NCBI GenBank assembly: GCA_907163075.1
Contig: CAJQTY010000001.1
Location: 2,480,001-2,544,000 of the forward strand
Source: an uncultured Rhodocyclaceae bacterium
GTDB taxonomy: Bacteria > Pseudomonadota > Gammaproteobacteria > Burkholderiales > Rhodocyclaceae
Direction of reading: 5' to 3'
Length of the DNA stretch: 64,000 nt
A model generated the notes under the pieces. The model did not search any database and was not told the DNA's origin. It saw only the letters and a program-made list of their open reading frames with translations. Positions 8,446-16,706 of the stretch are shown here, piece after piece (within the stretch, counting starts at the first letter, position 1; every line of letters starts with the position of its first letter). The position numbers and the translations under genes were made by a program.

Positions 8446-8996
8446 AGCATTTCTCCTGCATTGTTGTATCGCCTCATTAGCCTGGCTGCCTTTTTTTCTG
8501 ACCGTCGGACGCCGTATCCAATGCGGTAGATGAGTGCTAAGTTCGCAAATCCGAGCCTGCATCCTCTACGTGTTGCGTGAATGAACAGCACCCGCGCTTT
8601 TCGGTAGCATTGGCCAACGCCTACACCTTCGAGATAGAGCCTGCCAAGATGATTACTCGCCGCGGCACTACCTGCCAATGAGGCTTTCTCGAGGAAAGGA
8701 ACTCGTTGTCGCGCAAAAAGATGAATCCACTCATCGACGGTCGTTTTGGCTTTCTGAACGCTATCTTTCGGTGAATTTTCCTGTGCTGCGAATTTCATTC
8801 CAAGAGAGAGTCCGTACCCAGTTAATACTTCGCGGATCTCGGTTACGCTTTTTTTCCCCAAATTGGGGAGTCGATACAAATCTCGTTCGGATAGTTCAGT
8901 CAGATCTCGCAGGTCATGAATCGGCATGGATGCCAATACATTCTGCACTCGAACGGAAAACCCGATCGATTCAATCAAGTGGTATTTGTTATGCAT
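8442..8996 (-). CDS. RNA polymerase alpha-CTD-like domain fused to Sel1-like repeats
   Basis: 184 residues. Residues 8-70 closely resemble the C-terminal domain of RNA polymerase alpha: IESIGFSVRVQNVL, LPNLGKKSVTEIREVL, GLSLGMKF. Positions matching the E. coli DNA-contact residues are kept: R265 (R16), N268 (N19), G296 (G47), K298 (K49), S299 (S50), E302 (E53). Residues about 108-180 carry two Sel1-like repeats (NHLGRLYLEGVGV..., NLALIYRIGYGVRRSEKKAARL). There is no alpha N-terminal domain, so it cannot assemble core polymerase. It may bind UP-element-type DNA or a regulator while the Sel1 part binds a partner; this is inference. The ATG at 8996 is preferred to 9017 because AAGGAG lies nine bases upstream. 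It overlaps the zinc-ribbon gene by ATGA. Confidence 0.78.
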   Translation of the reverse strand: MHNKYHLIESIGFSVRVQNVLASMPIHDLRDLTELSERDLYRLPNLGKKSVTEIREVLTGYGLSLGMKFAAQENSPKDSVQKAKTTVDEWIHLFARQRVPFLEKASLAGSAAASNHLGRLYLEGVGVGQCYRKARVLFIHATRRGCRLGFANLALIYRIGYGVRRSEKKAARLMRRYNNAGEML

Positions 8997-9052
8997 CGCA
9001 CCAATCTCCTTCGTCATTTATGAGGTCGAAAAACCTGCATAAACAGGAGTGT

Positions 9053-9084
9053 GGGGGCGCAAATTTGTGTTGCGCCAGCCCCCC
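9053..9084 (-). terminator. GC-rich hairpin downstream of truncated recombinase
   Basis: GGGGGCGCAA (9053-9062) pairs with TTGCGCC plus CCCCC (9070-9084) across a small AG bulge. It sits between the stop of the truncated recombinase (9123) and the start of the alpha-CTD-like gene on the minus strand. No clear T-run follows, so terminator function is tentative. Confidence 0.4.
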
Positions 9085-9122
9085 GTGTTATCTTAGTGTG
9101 GGGTAGTCTCGAGTGAGTTTGG

Positions 9123-9509
9123 CTAAATTGGGTAGCTGACCACGCGGGTGGCGACAAGCACGCACCGGACTTCCTCGACGGTGACGATGTCGGGCAAGCG
9201 GTAGCTCTTAGGGGCCTTGATCAGTCCGGGCGCAACCCAAGGTTTACTCAGAAAATGCGCGTAGTAGGACTTTAATCCGTACAGGTCGAGTTTGACGGTA
9301 CTCCACGAATGCGGGGTGACTAGGTCGCTGAAGTAGTCGGTAAGTTGCGTGACGTAGAGCTTGTCAATTTTATGATCGAAATATTCGCCGACTCGGCGGA
9401 TGGCTCGGGAATGGGCTTCGATGGTCTTGGGTTGCAGACCTTTGAGTTTGAGGTGCTGTAGATGAGTCTGGTAGTGCTGGTCAAAGTGCGTTGATGGTGC
9501 TGTGTTCAT
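9123..9509 (-). pseudogene. tyrosine recombinase, N-terminal fragment
   Basis: 128 residues corresponding to the N-terminal SAM-like core-binding domain of a phage/IS91-associated integrase (HLQHLKLKGLQPKTIEAHSR, AIRRVGEYFDHKIDKLYVTQ, HSWSTVKLDLYGLKSYYAHF), ending shortly after the start of the catalytic domain (VTVEEVRCVLVATRVVSY). The Arg, His-x-x-Arg and Tyr catalytic motifs are missing, so it should be inactive. The ATG at 9509 gives a natural start. The 3' end was lost in a rearrangement near 9128. It marks the edge of the accessory island. Confidence 0.75.
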
Positions 9510-9617
9510 GCTGGCTTATCTCCACGAAGTTGTGCAAAACCACCCCCTCATCAGCGAGGACGTGAGCGTGCAGAACAATTGGTGGGACCGCGATGTGTAC
9601 TTTCTCCGCGTAGCGGC

Positions 9618-9705
9618 TTCGTCCAACCCGGCGCTCAACCTCGCTCCCTTCGGTCGCTGGACGCTGCGCGATAAAGCCACGCCACCCAGTTAATTCAGAC
9701 CTGAA
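9618..9705. repeat. attC-like (integron cassette) remnant, tentative
   Basis: The stretch reads TCCAACCCGGCGCTCAACC, then an imperfect hairpin region, then CCCAGTTAATTCAGACC and TGAACGTCTG. The arrangement of a CAAC-containing arm and a GTTAA-containing arm around an imperfect palindrome recalls integron attC sites, but the arms are not cleanly complementary. The remainder of 9510-10017 holds no convincing gene. Confidence 0.25.
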
Positions 9706-10017
9706 CGTCTGCTTTTCAACAACTCGACCGGCCGGATTGGGTCGATTGGGGTCAGCGACCACCAAAAACCAAAGGTCTCTTACATGCGCTTTGCGGCCGC
9801 TGGCATTTTGCTTTCCAACCCCATATTGCACAAATCAGCGTGCTTCTGAGATGTGGTTAGAGGTCGGTTTCCAACCTCGGAATGCAAATAGCCCTTCTTT
9901 TTAGTGACTTTGGCACTCAAGCGATTACCCTGGCCTGGCCTCCATTCCTGGCGGGAGCGCGGCGCCAGCAAGGCATGGGCCAACAAAACCAGGAGGCTCG
10001 CGCCGATCGAACAGCGC

Positions 10018-10224
10018 CTACTCAAAAGTGGCGAGAACAAACGACGCGTGCCGACCCTTGCCTGCGACACGGTGAATCTTTCCGTGGCGCTCAAGGTCAT
10101 TGACCGTTCTCGCGAGCGTTTCGTTGTTCGCATCGACACCGTGTCTGGCCGCCAGGCGCGACAGACCAAGGCACATTTCCTTGCGCAACACCTTCAGCAC
10201 CGATTCCTTTGATATTGTTTTCAT
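10018..10224 (-). CDS. small hypothetical protein, possible winged-helix fold
   Basis: 68 residues (MKTISKESVLKVLRKEMCLG start). The sequence LSRLAARHGVDANNETLART, then NDLERHGKIHRV, resembles a short winged-helix DNA-binding domain (helix-turn-helix followed by a wing with GKGRHASFVLA), but no family is firmly recognised. AAGGAGG lies 10-11 bases upstream of ATG 10224; an ATG three codons earlier (10233) is too close to it. The gene begins just after the stop of the upstream minus-strand ORF ending at 10242, so the two may be one transcript. Confidence 0.5.
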   Translation of the reverse strand: MKTISKESVLKVLRKEMCLGLSRLAARHGVDANNETLARTVNDLERHGKIHRVAGKGRHASFVLATFE

Positions 10225-10241
10225 GGCTAGCATTGCCTCCT

Positions 10242-10637
10242 TTAGGCCGCGCCGTTTCGGCGAGACGTTCTTTTTCGTGACTCACTCCTGCGGCCGGTCT
10301 GCGCGGCGAGCAGTCGATACGTGTGCGCAGTGCCGTCGCTGGCCGGCACCGCCGCGGTGGCCACCGATTGATCGTTGATCGCGCTGCCTGCAGCAGAGAC
10401 TGAGGTCATTGGGCCGTGCGCTTTCTGCAGCATTTCAGAAAATTCCTCGCGTATCGGCTGAGTTCGCCGCTCACCTTGTCCGATACCATGCGTTCCAACG
10501 GGACGACAATCTCCCGTTGCTCTTCCGCGGAGCGTCGATGATTGCCGATCATCGCGGCGCGCCACGCCGGTACGGGTCAGGGGCAAATCCCAAGTGTCTA
10601 TCGGCATGCATGACGGGGACAATTTTGTTTGACTCAT
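10242..10637 (-). CDS. hypothetical ORF, probably frameshifted
   Basis: An open frame from ATG 10637 to TAA 10242 (131 residues) ends exactly at the ribosome-binding site of the small gene at 10224. Its C-terminal half (EFSEMLQKAHGPMTSVSAAG onward) looks protein-like. Its N-terminal half is better in another frame: from about 10562 to 10450 that frame reads RRSAEEQREIVVPLERMVSD, then KVSGELSRYA. A single frameshift near 10450 would join them into one helical protein. I therefore suspect a decayed or mis-sequenced gene. No family is recognised. Confidence 0.35.
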   Translation of the reverse strand: MSQTKLSPSCMPIDTWDLPLTRTGVARRDDRQSSTLRGRATGDCRPVGTHGIGQGERRTQPIREEFSEMLQKAHGPMTSVSAAGSAINDQSVATAAVPASDGTAHTYRLLAAQTGRRSESRKRTSRRNGAA

Positions 10638-10747
10638 GATGATGCATGCTACCGAAACCGGAGTCTTCTTATTAGCCCCCGCCGTGGAATCAGAATGTAT
10701 CTCTACAGGATACAATGAACCCTCCAGTGTAGCCGGGTACCCCAAAC

Positions 10748-11668
10748 ATGACTGATCTGAACCTGATGGCGACCTTCGCTCGTGTCGTCGAGGCCGGAAG
10801 CTTTTCCGAAGCGGCGCGGCGCATGGCAAGCTCGCGCTCGGCGGTCAGCAAGGCGGTGGCCAAGCTGGAAAAGGCGCTGGGTGCACGCCTGCTCAATCGC
10901 ACCACCCGGCACCTCAGCCTGACCGAAATCGGCACCTCCGTCGCCGAGCATTGCAGCCGCATCCTGGAGGCCGCCGCACAGACGGAAAATCTGGTTGGCA
11001 GTCTCAATGCCGAGCCGCGCGGCGTGCTGCGCGTCAGCGCCTCGGTGGCCTTCGGAACCCTCCACGTCGCTCCGGCGCTGGCGGTGTTTCTCCCGCGCTA
11101 CCCGGAACTGACGATCGATCTGAGCATTACCGACCGCTGGGTCGACCTGGCGGACGAGGGCTACGACGTGGCTATCCGCGTCACCGGGGAACCGCCGCCC
11201 AACTGGGTCGCGCGCAAACTGGCGCCGGTGCGGCGAAAATTGTGCGCGACGCCCGGATACTTCGAACAACGCGGTATTCCGCAGACGCCTGCCGATCTGG
11301 TCCGACACAATGGCCTCGACTACACCCGTTCCGGCGAGCGGGGGCTCTGGCGTTTCACCGGGCCGGAGGGCGACATTTCGGTGCCGGTTACCGGCCCGCT
11401 GCACGTCGACGATGACGAGGCGCTGTCCCAGGCCGTCCTCGGCGGATTGGGCCTGGGCCTGCTGCCAACCTTCATCATCGGCAAGGATCTACAGAGCGGA
11501 AAGCTGCAAGCGGTGTTGTCGGAATACATTCCGGTCGAGCGGCACGTGTATGCCATGTATCTTCCGACACGCCACCTGCCGAGCAAGGTGCGCGTTTTTA
11601 TCGATTTCCTGGTCGCCCACATTGGCGCCGAGCCGTACTGGGATCATCAGGTCGTACAGCAGTTCTAG
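10748..11668 (+). CDS. LysR-family transcriptional regulator
   Basis: 306 residues with the standard layout: an N-terminal winged helix-turn-helix (residues 1-60, FARVVEAGSFSEAARRMASS, VSKAVAKLEKALGARLLNRT), then a periplasmic-binding-protein-like effector domain (about 90-300). The effector domain contains the DVAIRVTGEPPPNWVARKLA pattern of the CrgA/AaeR-like LysR subgroup. It stands alone: the next gene downstream is convergent and no divergently transcribed target is obvious, since the DNA upstream is degenerate. Effector and regulon are unknown. Confidence 0.92.
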   Translation: MTDLNLMATFARVVEAGSFSEAARRMASSRSAVSKAVAKLEKALGARLLNRTTRHLSLTEIGTSVAEHCSRILEAAAQTENLVGSLNAEPRGVLRVSASVAFGTLHVAPALAVFLPRYPELTIDLSITDRWVDLADEGYDVAIRVTGEPPPNWVARKLAPVRRKLCATPGYFEQRGIPQTPADLVRHNGLDYTRSGERGLWRFTGPEGDISVPVTGPLHVDDDEALSQAVLGGLGLGLLPTFIIGKDLQSGKLQAVLSEYIPVERHVYAMYLPTRHLPSKVRVFIDFLVAHIGAEPYWDHQVVQQF

Positions 11669-11723
11669 TGTAGTAATGCGATCTTGATGACGCTGATTTG
11701 AAAGCCAAGCAGGTTCGGCTTCG

Positions 11724-11804
11724 GGCGGATGAGCGTAGCGTCATCCGCCGAATGGGGCTCATACTGCGGGGCTCATATGGCGGAAGGCGCTGCGCTTTTC
11801 CGCC
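11724..11804. repeat. two intergenic palindromes between convergent genes
   Basis: GGCGGATGA (11724-11732) pairs with TCATCCGCC (11741-11749), and GGCGGAA (11779-11785) pairs with TTCCGCC (11798-11804). They lie between the 3' ends of the LysR gene and the convergent oxidoreductase gene. They resemble dispersed GGCGGAT...ATCCGCC elements and could act as bidirectional terminators. Confidence 0.5.
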
Positions 11805-11884
11805 CTACATGCTGATTGCATAAGCTCCAGACAGCGTGCAACACCACGCTAGCGACCGTTCAGGACCATGCGCCGCGGTTCGTG

Positions 11885-13054
11885 CTAGAGCCGGATGCGT
11901 TTCCCCTCTTCCGCCGACCAGTAGGCCGCGTAGGTGGCCTGCATGGTGTCAAAGGCCAGGTCGAGACCGGCCAGCGGCTGGCGCTGGTAGGCGACACACT
12001 CCATGAAATCCTGGATTTCCTGGATGTAGCCCCGGGTCCATGCTTCTTCGAGGCAGACGAACTGCCAGCCGGTCTTGCGATCGACTTTTTCGGTGATGTA
12101 GACGTCCGACAGTTTTGCTTCGTCCGTCAGGTAGGTGAGCATGCCGGTATTGGGGCACACGTTGGCGTTGAGCATGCCGCCCGAGGTGTAGGTTTCGACC
12201 AGGCTGCGCACCCCGCCGAGCACCATGTCGCCGGCGAAAACGGTGCTCTTGCTGCCGTCGCTGAAGCTCAGGTTGAGCATGGCCCAGTCTTCGACATCGA
12301 CTGGGCGCGAGAGAACATACTGGTGATCCGGCGCCGGAAGGGCATCGCCGATATTGCCGACGTCGGCCGTGATCTCGGCGATGCCGATCGTTTCGCCGCG
12401 CGCCCGGGCTTCCACCTGCTTCAGATAGAGAACGGCGGACAGGGGATGGCAACCCTGGCGGATGAGCGCGCCGCCGCCGGTCAGGTCCCAGCGCGCGGCG
12501 TGATCGGCGTGCGAACCGCAATGGCTCTGCTCGGCCTTCATGAACAGGATCTTGTCGCGCGTCTTGCGCAGGATCTCGGCGCTCTTGGCCACAGCCGGCG
12601 CATAGACCCAGTTTTCCGCGTACATGAACAGTCGGCCGGTTGCCGCCATGCGCGCTCGTGTTGCCGCCATTTCTTCCATCACCCGCTCGTACATCAGTGC
12701 TTTCGACAGCTTGCGGCCGATCGGTGCCGGATCGCCTGGGCGCCCGAAATAGCCGGTGAAGGGCTTTTCGCAGATGACGTGTCGTCCGGATTCCATGGCG
12801 TCAACGATCATTGGCGCGTGCAGCATGGCGGGTGTGCAGATGTCGATCAGGTCGATCTCCGGATCGTTCAGCAGTGTCCTGAAATCGCGATAGACCTTTG
12901 CAATCCTGTGCTTGCGGGCAAAGTCGACGACATGGTCGCCGCGCGAGACGACGGCGGTCACGGTGGCGGCGACGCCATACACGCGGTGGAACGCCTGCAT
13001 GTGCAGTTCGGCGACGAAGCCACTGCCCACCAGACCGACACGAATTGGTTTCAT
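11885..13054 (-). CDS. Gfo/Idh/MocA family oxidoreductase
   Basis: 389-residue NAD(P)-dependent dehydrogenase. The N-terminal Rossmann motif GLVGSGFVAELHMQAF (residues 7-22) is clear, followed by the CEKPFTG dinucleotide-binding loop with the conserved Lys (EKP) and a C-terminal alpha/beta domain. AAGGAGTG six bases before ATG 13054 fixes the start. Family members oxidise sugars, inositols or bile pigments; the substrate cannot be told here. It is a single gene, divergent from the CHASE2 cyclase gene. Confidence 0.88.
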   Translation of the reverse strand: MKPIRVGLVGSGFVAELHMQAFHRVYGVAATVTAVVSRGDHVVDFARKHRIAKVYRDFRTLLNDPEIDLIDICTPAMLHAPMIVDAMESGRHVICEKPFTGYFGRPGDPAPIGRKLSKALMYERVMEEMAATRARMAATGRLFMYAENWVYAPAVAKSAEILRKTRDKILFMKAEQSHCGSHADHAARWDLTGGGALIRQGCHPLSAVLYLKQVEARARGETIGIAEITADVGNIGDALPAPDHQYVLSRPVDVEDWAMLNLSFSDGSKSTVFAGDMVLGGVRSLVETYTSGGMLNANVCPNTGMLTYLTDEAKLSDVYITEKVDRKTGWQFVCLEEAWTRGYIQEIQDFMECVAYQRQPLAGLDLAFDTMQATYAAYWSAEEGKRIRL

Positions 13055-13248
13055 CTTTCACTCCTTGATTTCTATTTCGAACTTTTCGACCTGGGCCTTG
13101 ATTTCGGCCATCCCGGCCAGCCAGTATGGACTGATCGCCGCGGGAAATCACCCTGCCTGGCGCCGTTTGGCCGGCCCCTTTTTCCGTGTGGGAGGAAAAT
13201 GAGCGCTACAATCGGCCGGGCGCGCATTTGGATTGCACTGGAGAAATG

Positions 13249-15168
13249 ATGCCTGGACGTTTCGGCACGGGTCGCTGGCTCTGGCTGGTGTTTTTTGCCG
13301 TGGCCGCATGCCTGATTGCCGAGGCTTTGCAGCGTGGCGGCGCACTCGATACGGTCGATCAGCGCCTGCAGGATTTCTGGTTCCAGTGGCAGGGGAAAAG
13401 AGCGGAAGCCCGTCACGTGGCCATCGTCGCGCTCGACGAGGAGACGCTGGCGGCGTATCCCGACGACCCCATGGTGTTCTGGACCGACCGGCTGGCGGTG
13501 GCCGTCGCCCGCCTGCGCGCGGTGGGAGTGACGGTGGTCGGGCTCGACATGCTGCTCAGCATCAGCCCCGAACGCTGGCTCGGCAAGCTCGGCGGCGACC
13601 TGCGCAACGCCGCGCGCGACTACGACCGCCCTTTCCGCGAGCAGGTCAATAGCGGGCAACTGGTGCTGGCGTCGACGCGTTCCGGCGCGGGCGGGCGCGA
13701 ATCGGATTATCTGCTGCCGAGCCCGGATTATCTGCTGGCGCTGCCCGGCTTTGATATTCCCGGCCATGTCGCGCTGGCCGACCTGCTCGACGAAGGCGAC
13801 GGCGTGATTCGCCGCTACCGGGTGGCGCCGGTGGCCCGCGCCGAGCGCGCGCCGCTGGAGGGAAGCATCCCGGTTCTTGGCCTGCCGGCGCTGGTCGCCG
13901 TGCGCGTGGCCGGGCTCGACCCGCATGCGGCAAGCTGGATGCTCGGCGGACGCCAGGTGCTGCGCGAACAGCCGGCCGAGCTAATTCCCTACTTCGGACC
14001 GCCGGGTAGCTTTCCGGGAATTTCGCTCCGGCAACTGCTGGCCGACGACGCCTTGCGCGACCCGGCTGTCACCGCCCTGCGCGGCCACGCGGTGCTTATC
14101 GGGGCGACCGCCGCCGGGCTTAACGATGAGCACTTCACGCCCTACGCAACACGGCTGTTTTCCGGGCGCGGGACGCTGATGAGTGGCGTCGAGCTGCACG
14201 CCAACGTCCTTGAGTCGCTGCTTTCCGGTGAGCGTTTGCAGCCGCTGGGCGCAGGCGCGCGCGGCGCGACGCTGCTCCTGCTGGCCACCCTGGCAGCGGT
14301 GGTGTTTGTGACCGTGCCCGTCTGGGCCGGCGTACTGCTCTGGCTGGTGAATCTGTTCGTGCTGTCAGCGGCGGGTTTTCTGGCGTTCCGCGCCGGTCTC
14401 CTGGCGCCGGTTGCCGCTTACGGGGTGGCAACGGCAATCGCCCTGTTCAGCGGGCTGGGCTGGCGTCTTAGCGGCGAGGAGCGCGAGCGTTCGCGCCTGC
14501 GCCAGATGTTCGGCCGCTATGTTTCAAACCAGGTGGTCGAGGCCTTGCTCAAGTCAGGCAAGCGTCCGCAGCTTGGCGGTCAGACGCAGATGGTGACCGT
14601 TCTTTTCTGCGACATCCGCAATTTCACGACGATCAGCGAGCGGCTCAACGCCAGGGAAGTGGTCGAGATTCTGAACACTTTTTTCGAGCGCGCCTGCGCC
14701 CCGCTGCTGGCCGAGGGCGGCAGCATCGACAAGTTCATCGGCGACGCCATCATGGTCGAGTTCGGCTCGCCCCTGCCGCTGGCCGATCACGCCCGCCGCG
14801 CCCTGCGTGCGGCCATCATGCTGCGCACGGTGGCCCGGGATTTTGCAGTGTGGATGACGGAACGATTCCCCGATCATGATCTGCCGAAGTTCGCGGTCGG
14901 CATCGGCGTGCACAGCGGCGAGGCGGTTATCGGCACTATCGGTTCGAAGACGCGCATGGAATTTACGGCGATTGGCGATACCGTCAATCTCGCCTCGCGC
15001 CTGGAAGGGATGACAAAGGAGATTGGCTGCGTTATCTTGGCTAGTGAATCGACGATTGCGGCGGCGGGCGGAGCCGTTGTTTGCGGGCGCAGCCAGGTCA
15101 TTCGGGTGAAGGGACGCGAGGAAGCCGTGCGCGTGTTCGAAGTGTTGGACGTTGAGGCCGGGGAGTAA
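13249..15168 (+). CDS. CHASE2-domain adenylate/guanylate cyclase
   Basis: 639-residue membrane-bound class III nucleotidyl cyclase. Layout: an N-terminal transmembrane helix (about residues 8-25, WLWLVFFAVAACLIAEAL), a periplasmic CHASE2 sensor (about 30-330, with VAIVALDEETL and GHAVLIGATAAGLND), three closely spaced transmembrane helices (about 345-410), then a cyclase catalytic domain (about 430-630). The catalytic part shows FGRYVSNQVVEALL, VTVLFCDIRNFTTIS (metal-binding Asp), FIGDAIMVEFG (second Asp) and FTAIGDTVNLASRLE. ATG 13249 is preferred: GGAG lies five bases upstream and it directly precedes the hydrophobic helix. It ends three bases before the next gene, so both are probably one operon. 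ATP versus GTP use is not decided from sequence. Confidence 0.92.
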   Translation: MPGRFGTGRWLWLVFFAVAACLIAEALQRGGALDTVDQRLQDFWFQWQGKRAEARHVAIVALDEETLAAYPDDPMVFWTDRLAVAVARLRAVGVTVVGLDMLLSISPERWLGKLGGDLRNAARDYDRPFREQVNSGQLVLASTRSGAGGRESDYLLPSPDYLLALPGFDIPGHVALADLLDEGDGVIRRYRVAPVARAERAPLEGSIPVLGLPALVAVRVAGLDPHAASWMLGGRQVLREQPAELIPYFGPPGSFPGISLRQLLADDALRDPAVTALRGHAVLIGATAAGLNDEHFTPYATRLFSGRGTLMSGVELHANVLESLLSGERLQPLGAGARGATLLLLATLAAVVFVTVPVWAGVLLWLVNLFVLSAAGFLAFRAGLLAPVAAYGVATAIALFSGLGWRLSGEERERSRLRQMFGRYVSNQVVEALLKSGKRPQLGGQTQMVTVLFCDIRNFTTISERLNAREVVEILNTFFERACAPLLAEGGSIDKFIGDAIMVEFGSPLPLADHARRALRAAIMLRTVARDFAVWMTERFPDHDLPKFAVGIGVHSGEAVIGTIGSKTRMEFTAIGDTVNLASRLEGMTKEIGCVILASESTIAAAGGAVVCGRSQVIRVKGREEAVRVFEVLDVEAGE

Positions 15169-15171
15169 AAG

Positions 15172-15810
15172 ATGCTTAAGGTAGCGTGTTTGGGAACGGC
15201 ACTGCTGGCGCTTGTTTCGCTGACCGTATCGGCGGCCGAGGTCGGCCTAGTGACGGCGGTTTCAGGGACGGTCAAACTGCAGGAGGAGAAAATGCTTGCC
15301 GGCGAACTCAAACCCTTCGTCAAGGTGCGGGCGGGCGATCATTTGCTGATGGAAGCGGCCTCCGGCCTGCAAGTCGTTTATTTCGAAAGCGCCCGCCAGG
15401 AAACCTGGCAAGGTGCGGGCGTGCTTGAGGTTGGCGATGGCTCGAGCAAGCCGCTGAAGGGCAGCCCGCAAGTGCAGGTCCGGACGCTGCCGACCATTCT
15501 CGTCAGGCAACTGGCCAAGACGCCGTCGCCCGACGGCAATGTCAAGACCGGGATGATCCGTTTGCGCGCGCTATCGTCCCCGCTGGAGTCGGTCGAGAAG
15601 GAATACGCGGAAATGCGCCGGGAAGCCGGTGCCGGCGACCGGAAACCGGAGCTTTACCTGCTGGCGAGCTATTTTGAGCTGCGCGAGTTCGACAAGCTCG
15701 AAGCCTTGCTCGCGCAGATGAACGAGCAGACACCGGGAGCCCCGGAGTTGTCGGCGCTGAATGCCCTTTATTACCGCGCTGTCAGCGCAGCGAAAAGTGC
15801 CGCTAAATGA
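15172..15810 (+). CDS. secreted FecR-like hypothetical protein
   Basis: 212 residues with a Sec signal peptide (LGTALLALVSLTVSAAE, cleavage about residue 22). The mature N-terminus (VGLVTAVSGTVKLQEEKMLA, VRAGDHLLMEAASGLQVVYF) resembles the FecR-like beta domain found in periplasmic proteins beside CHASE2 cyclases. The C-terminal 60 residues are helical and TPR-like (ELYLLASYFELREFDKLEAL). It begins three bases after the cyclase stop, suggesting cotranscription and a role in presenting a signal to the CHASE2 sensor. That role is inference. Confidence 0.7.
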   Translation: MLKVACLGTALLALVSLTVSAAEVGLVTAVSGTVKLQEEKMLAGELKPFVKVRAGDHLLMEAASGLQVVYFESARQETWQGAGVLEVGDGSSKPLKGSPQVQVRTLPTILVRQLAKTPSPDGNVKTGMIRLRALSSPLESVEKEYAEMRREAGAGDRKPELYLLASYFELREFDKLEALLAQMNEQTPGAPELSALNALYYRAVSAAKSAAK

Positions 15811-15836
15811 GGGGCGGCCGGGAGGGCCGAGCCCTC

Positions 15837-16670
15837 TCACTTGAAGATGATGACTTCCTCGCGCTGGGACTCCTCGCGTGGGCGGGAAGTCCGCTCGCCG
15901 CCTTCGTCGCCGCCGAAATTCCCGCTTAACTGCTCTTCGAGCTGCTTGGCGACGTCCTCGCCGAGGCTTCTTGAAACCTCGGAGACGACCTTGCCTCGAT
16001 TGAGCACGACACGTCCGCCCTGACTGGTCAGCAGCTTGACGTCCTGACCCGCGCCCATGGCGCTGAACGAGGACTTGACCGTGTAATTCCTGGTGCTGAT
16101 CAGGCTGAATTCACCCACCAGCTCAAGGCTCAACGTATGCGAAACGGTGTTGGTGTGGTCGATCGGATTGGCTTCCTGACGGAATTCGATGCTGTTGATC
16201 GCGCCGAACAGGACGTAATCGGCGCCGGGGTACATCCCCTTCTTGATGCGGCCGATGATGTCGTAGAGCTTCTCGTTGTTCTTGGCGTCCGTGAACGGCC
16301 GGCCCTGAATCAGCTGGAAGCGGCCGGATTTGAGGATTCCGCCCTTGACGTCGGCGGTGAATTTGCGCAGTTCGCCGCGATCGATGTAGCTGTACGTGCC
16401 TTCGGCAGAGTAATAGCTGCTCTCCGACTTGGCGTTGATTGACCCGCTGCTGCGGCGCGAGGAACTGAAGTCCGTCTCATGCTCGCTTTCGCGACCGGAG
16501 GCGCGCAGCGCGGACTTTTCGCTCGCCGAAACGACACGGAAGTACTCGCTGACACGCTCCTCGTAGGCCAGGTCGGTCACGGCCACCTTGGGCGGGGCGG
16601 CTGACGCCGCAAGACTGAGCGTTGCGCACAGGGCGCCAAGACCCGTGCGGGTGAACCAGCTGGCATTCAT
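15837..16670 (-). CDS. secreted CsgG/LpoB-like envelope protein
   Basis: 277 residues with an N-terminal signal peptide (ALCATLSLAASAAPP). After it comes VAVTDLAYEERV, a Ser-rich linker (about residues 60-90), then a fold resembling CsgG/LpoB proteins (GRFQLIQGRPFTDAKN, GADYVLFGAINSIEFRQ, VVSEVSRSLGEDVAKQLEEQL). There is no lipobox Cys, so it may be periplasmic. GGGAG lies upstream of ATG 16670. It is the most 3' gene of the minus-strand envelope cluster, next to lpoB, and may be an LpoB paralogue. The exact function is unknown. Confidence 0.65.
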   Translation of the reverse strand: MNASWFTRTGLGALCATLSLAASAAPPKVAVTDLAYEERVSEYFRVVSASEKSALRASGRESEHETDFSSSRRSSGSINAKSESSYYSAEGTYSYIDRGELRKFTADVKGGILKSGRFQLIQGRPFTDAKNNEKLYDIIGRIKKGMYPGADYVLFGAINSIEFRQEANPIDHTNTVSHTLSLELVGEFSLISTRNYTVKSSFSAMGAGQDVKLLTSQGGRVVLNRGKVVSEVSRSLGEDVAKQLEEQLSGNFGGDEGGERTSRPREESQREEVIIFK

Positions 16671-16706
16671 CTCAACTTCTCCCGGTTGCCGTGATGATTG
16701 GCTGAA

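Noticed and set aside
9502-9693. 63-codon plus-strand frame
   Set aside because: Overlaps the attC-like remnant and the recombinase start; composition looks noncoding.
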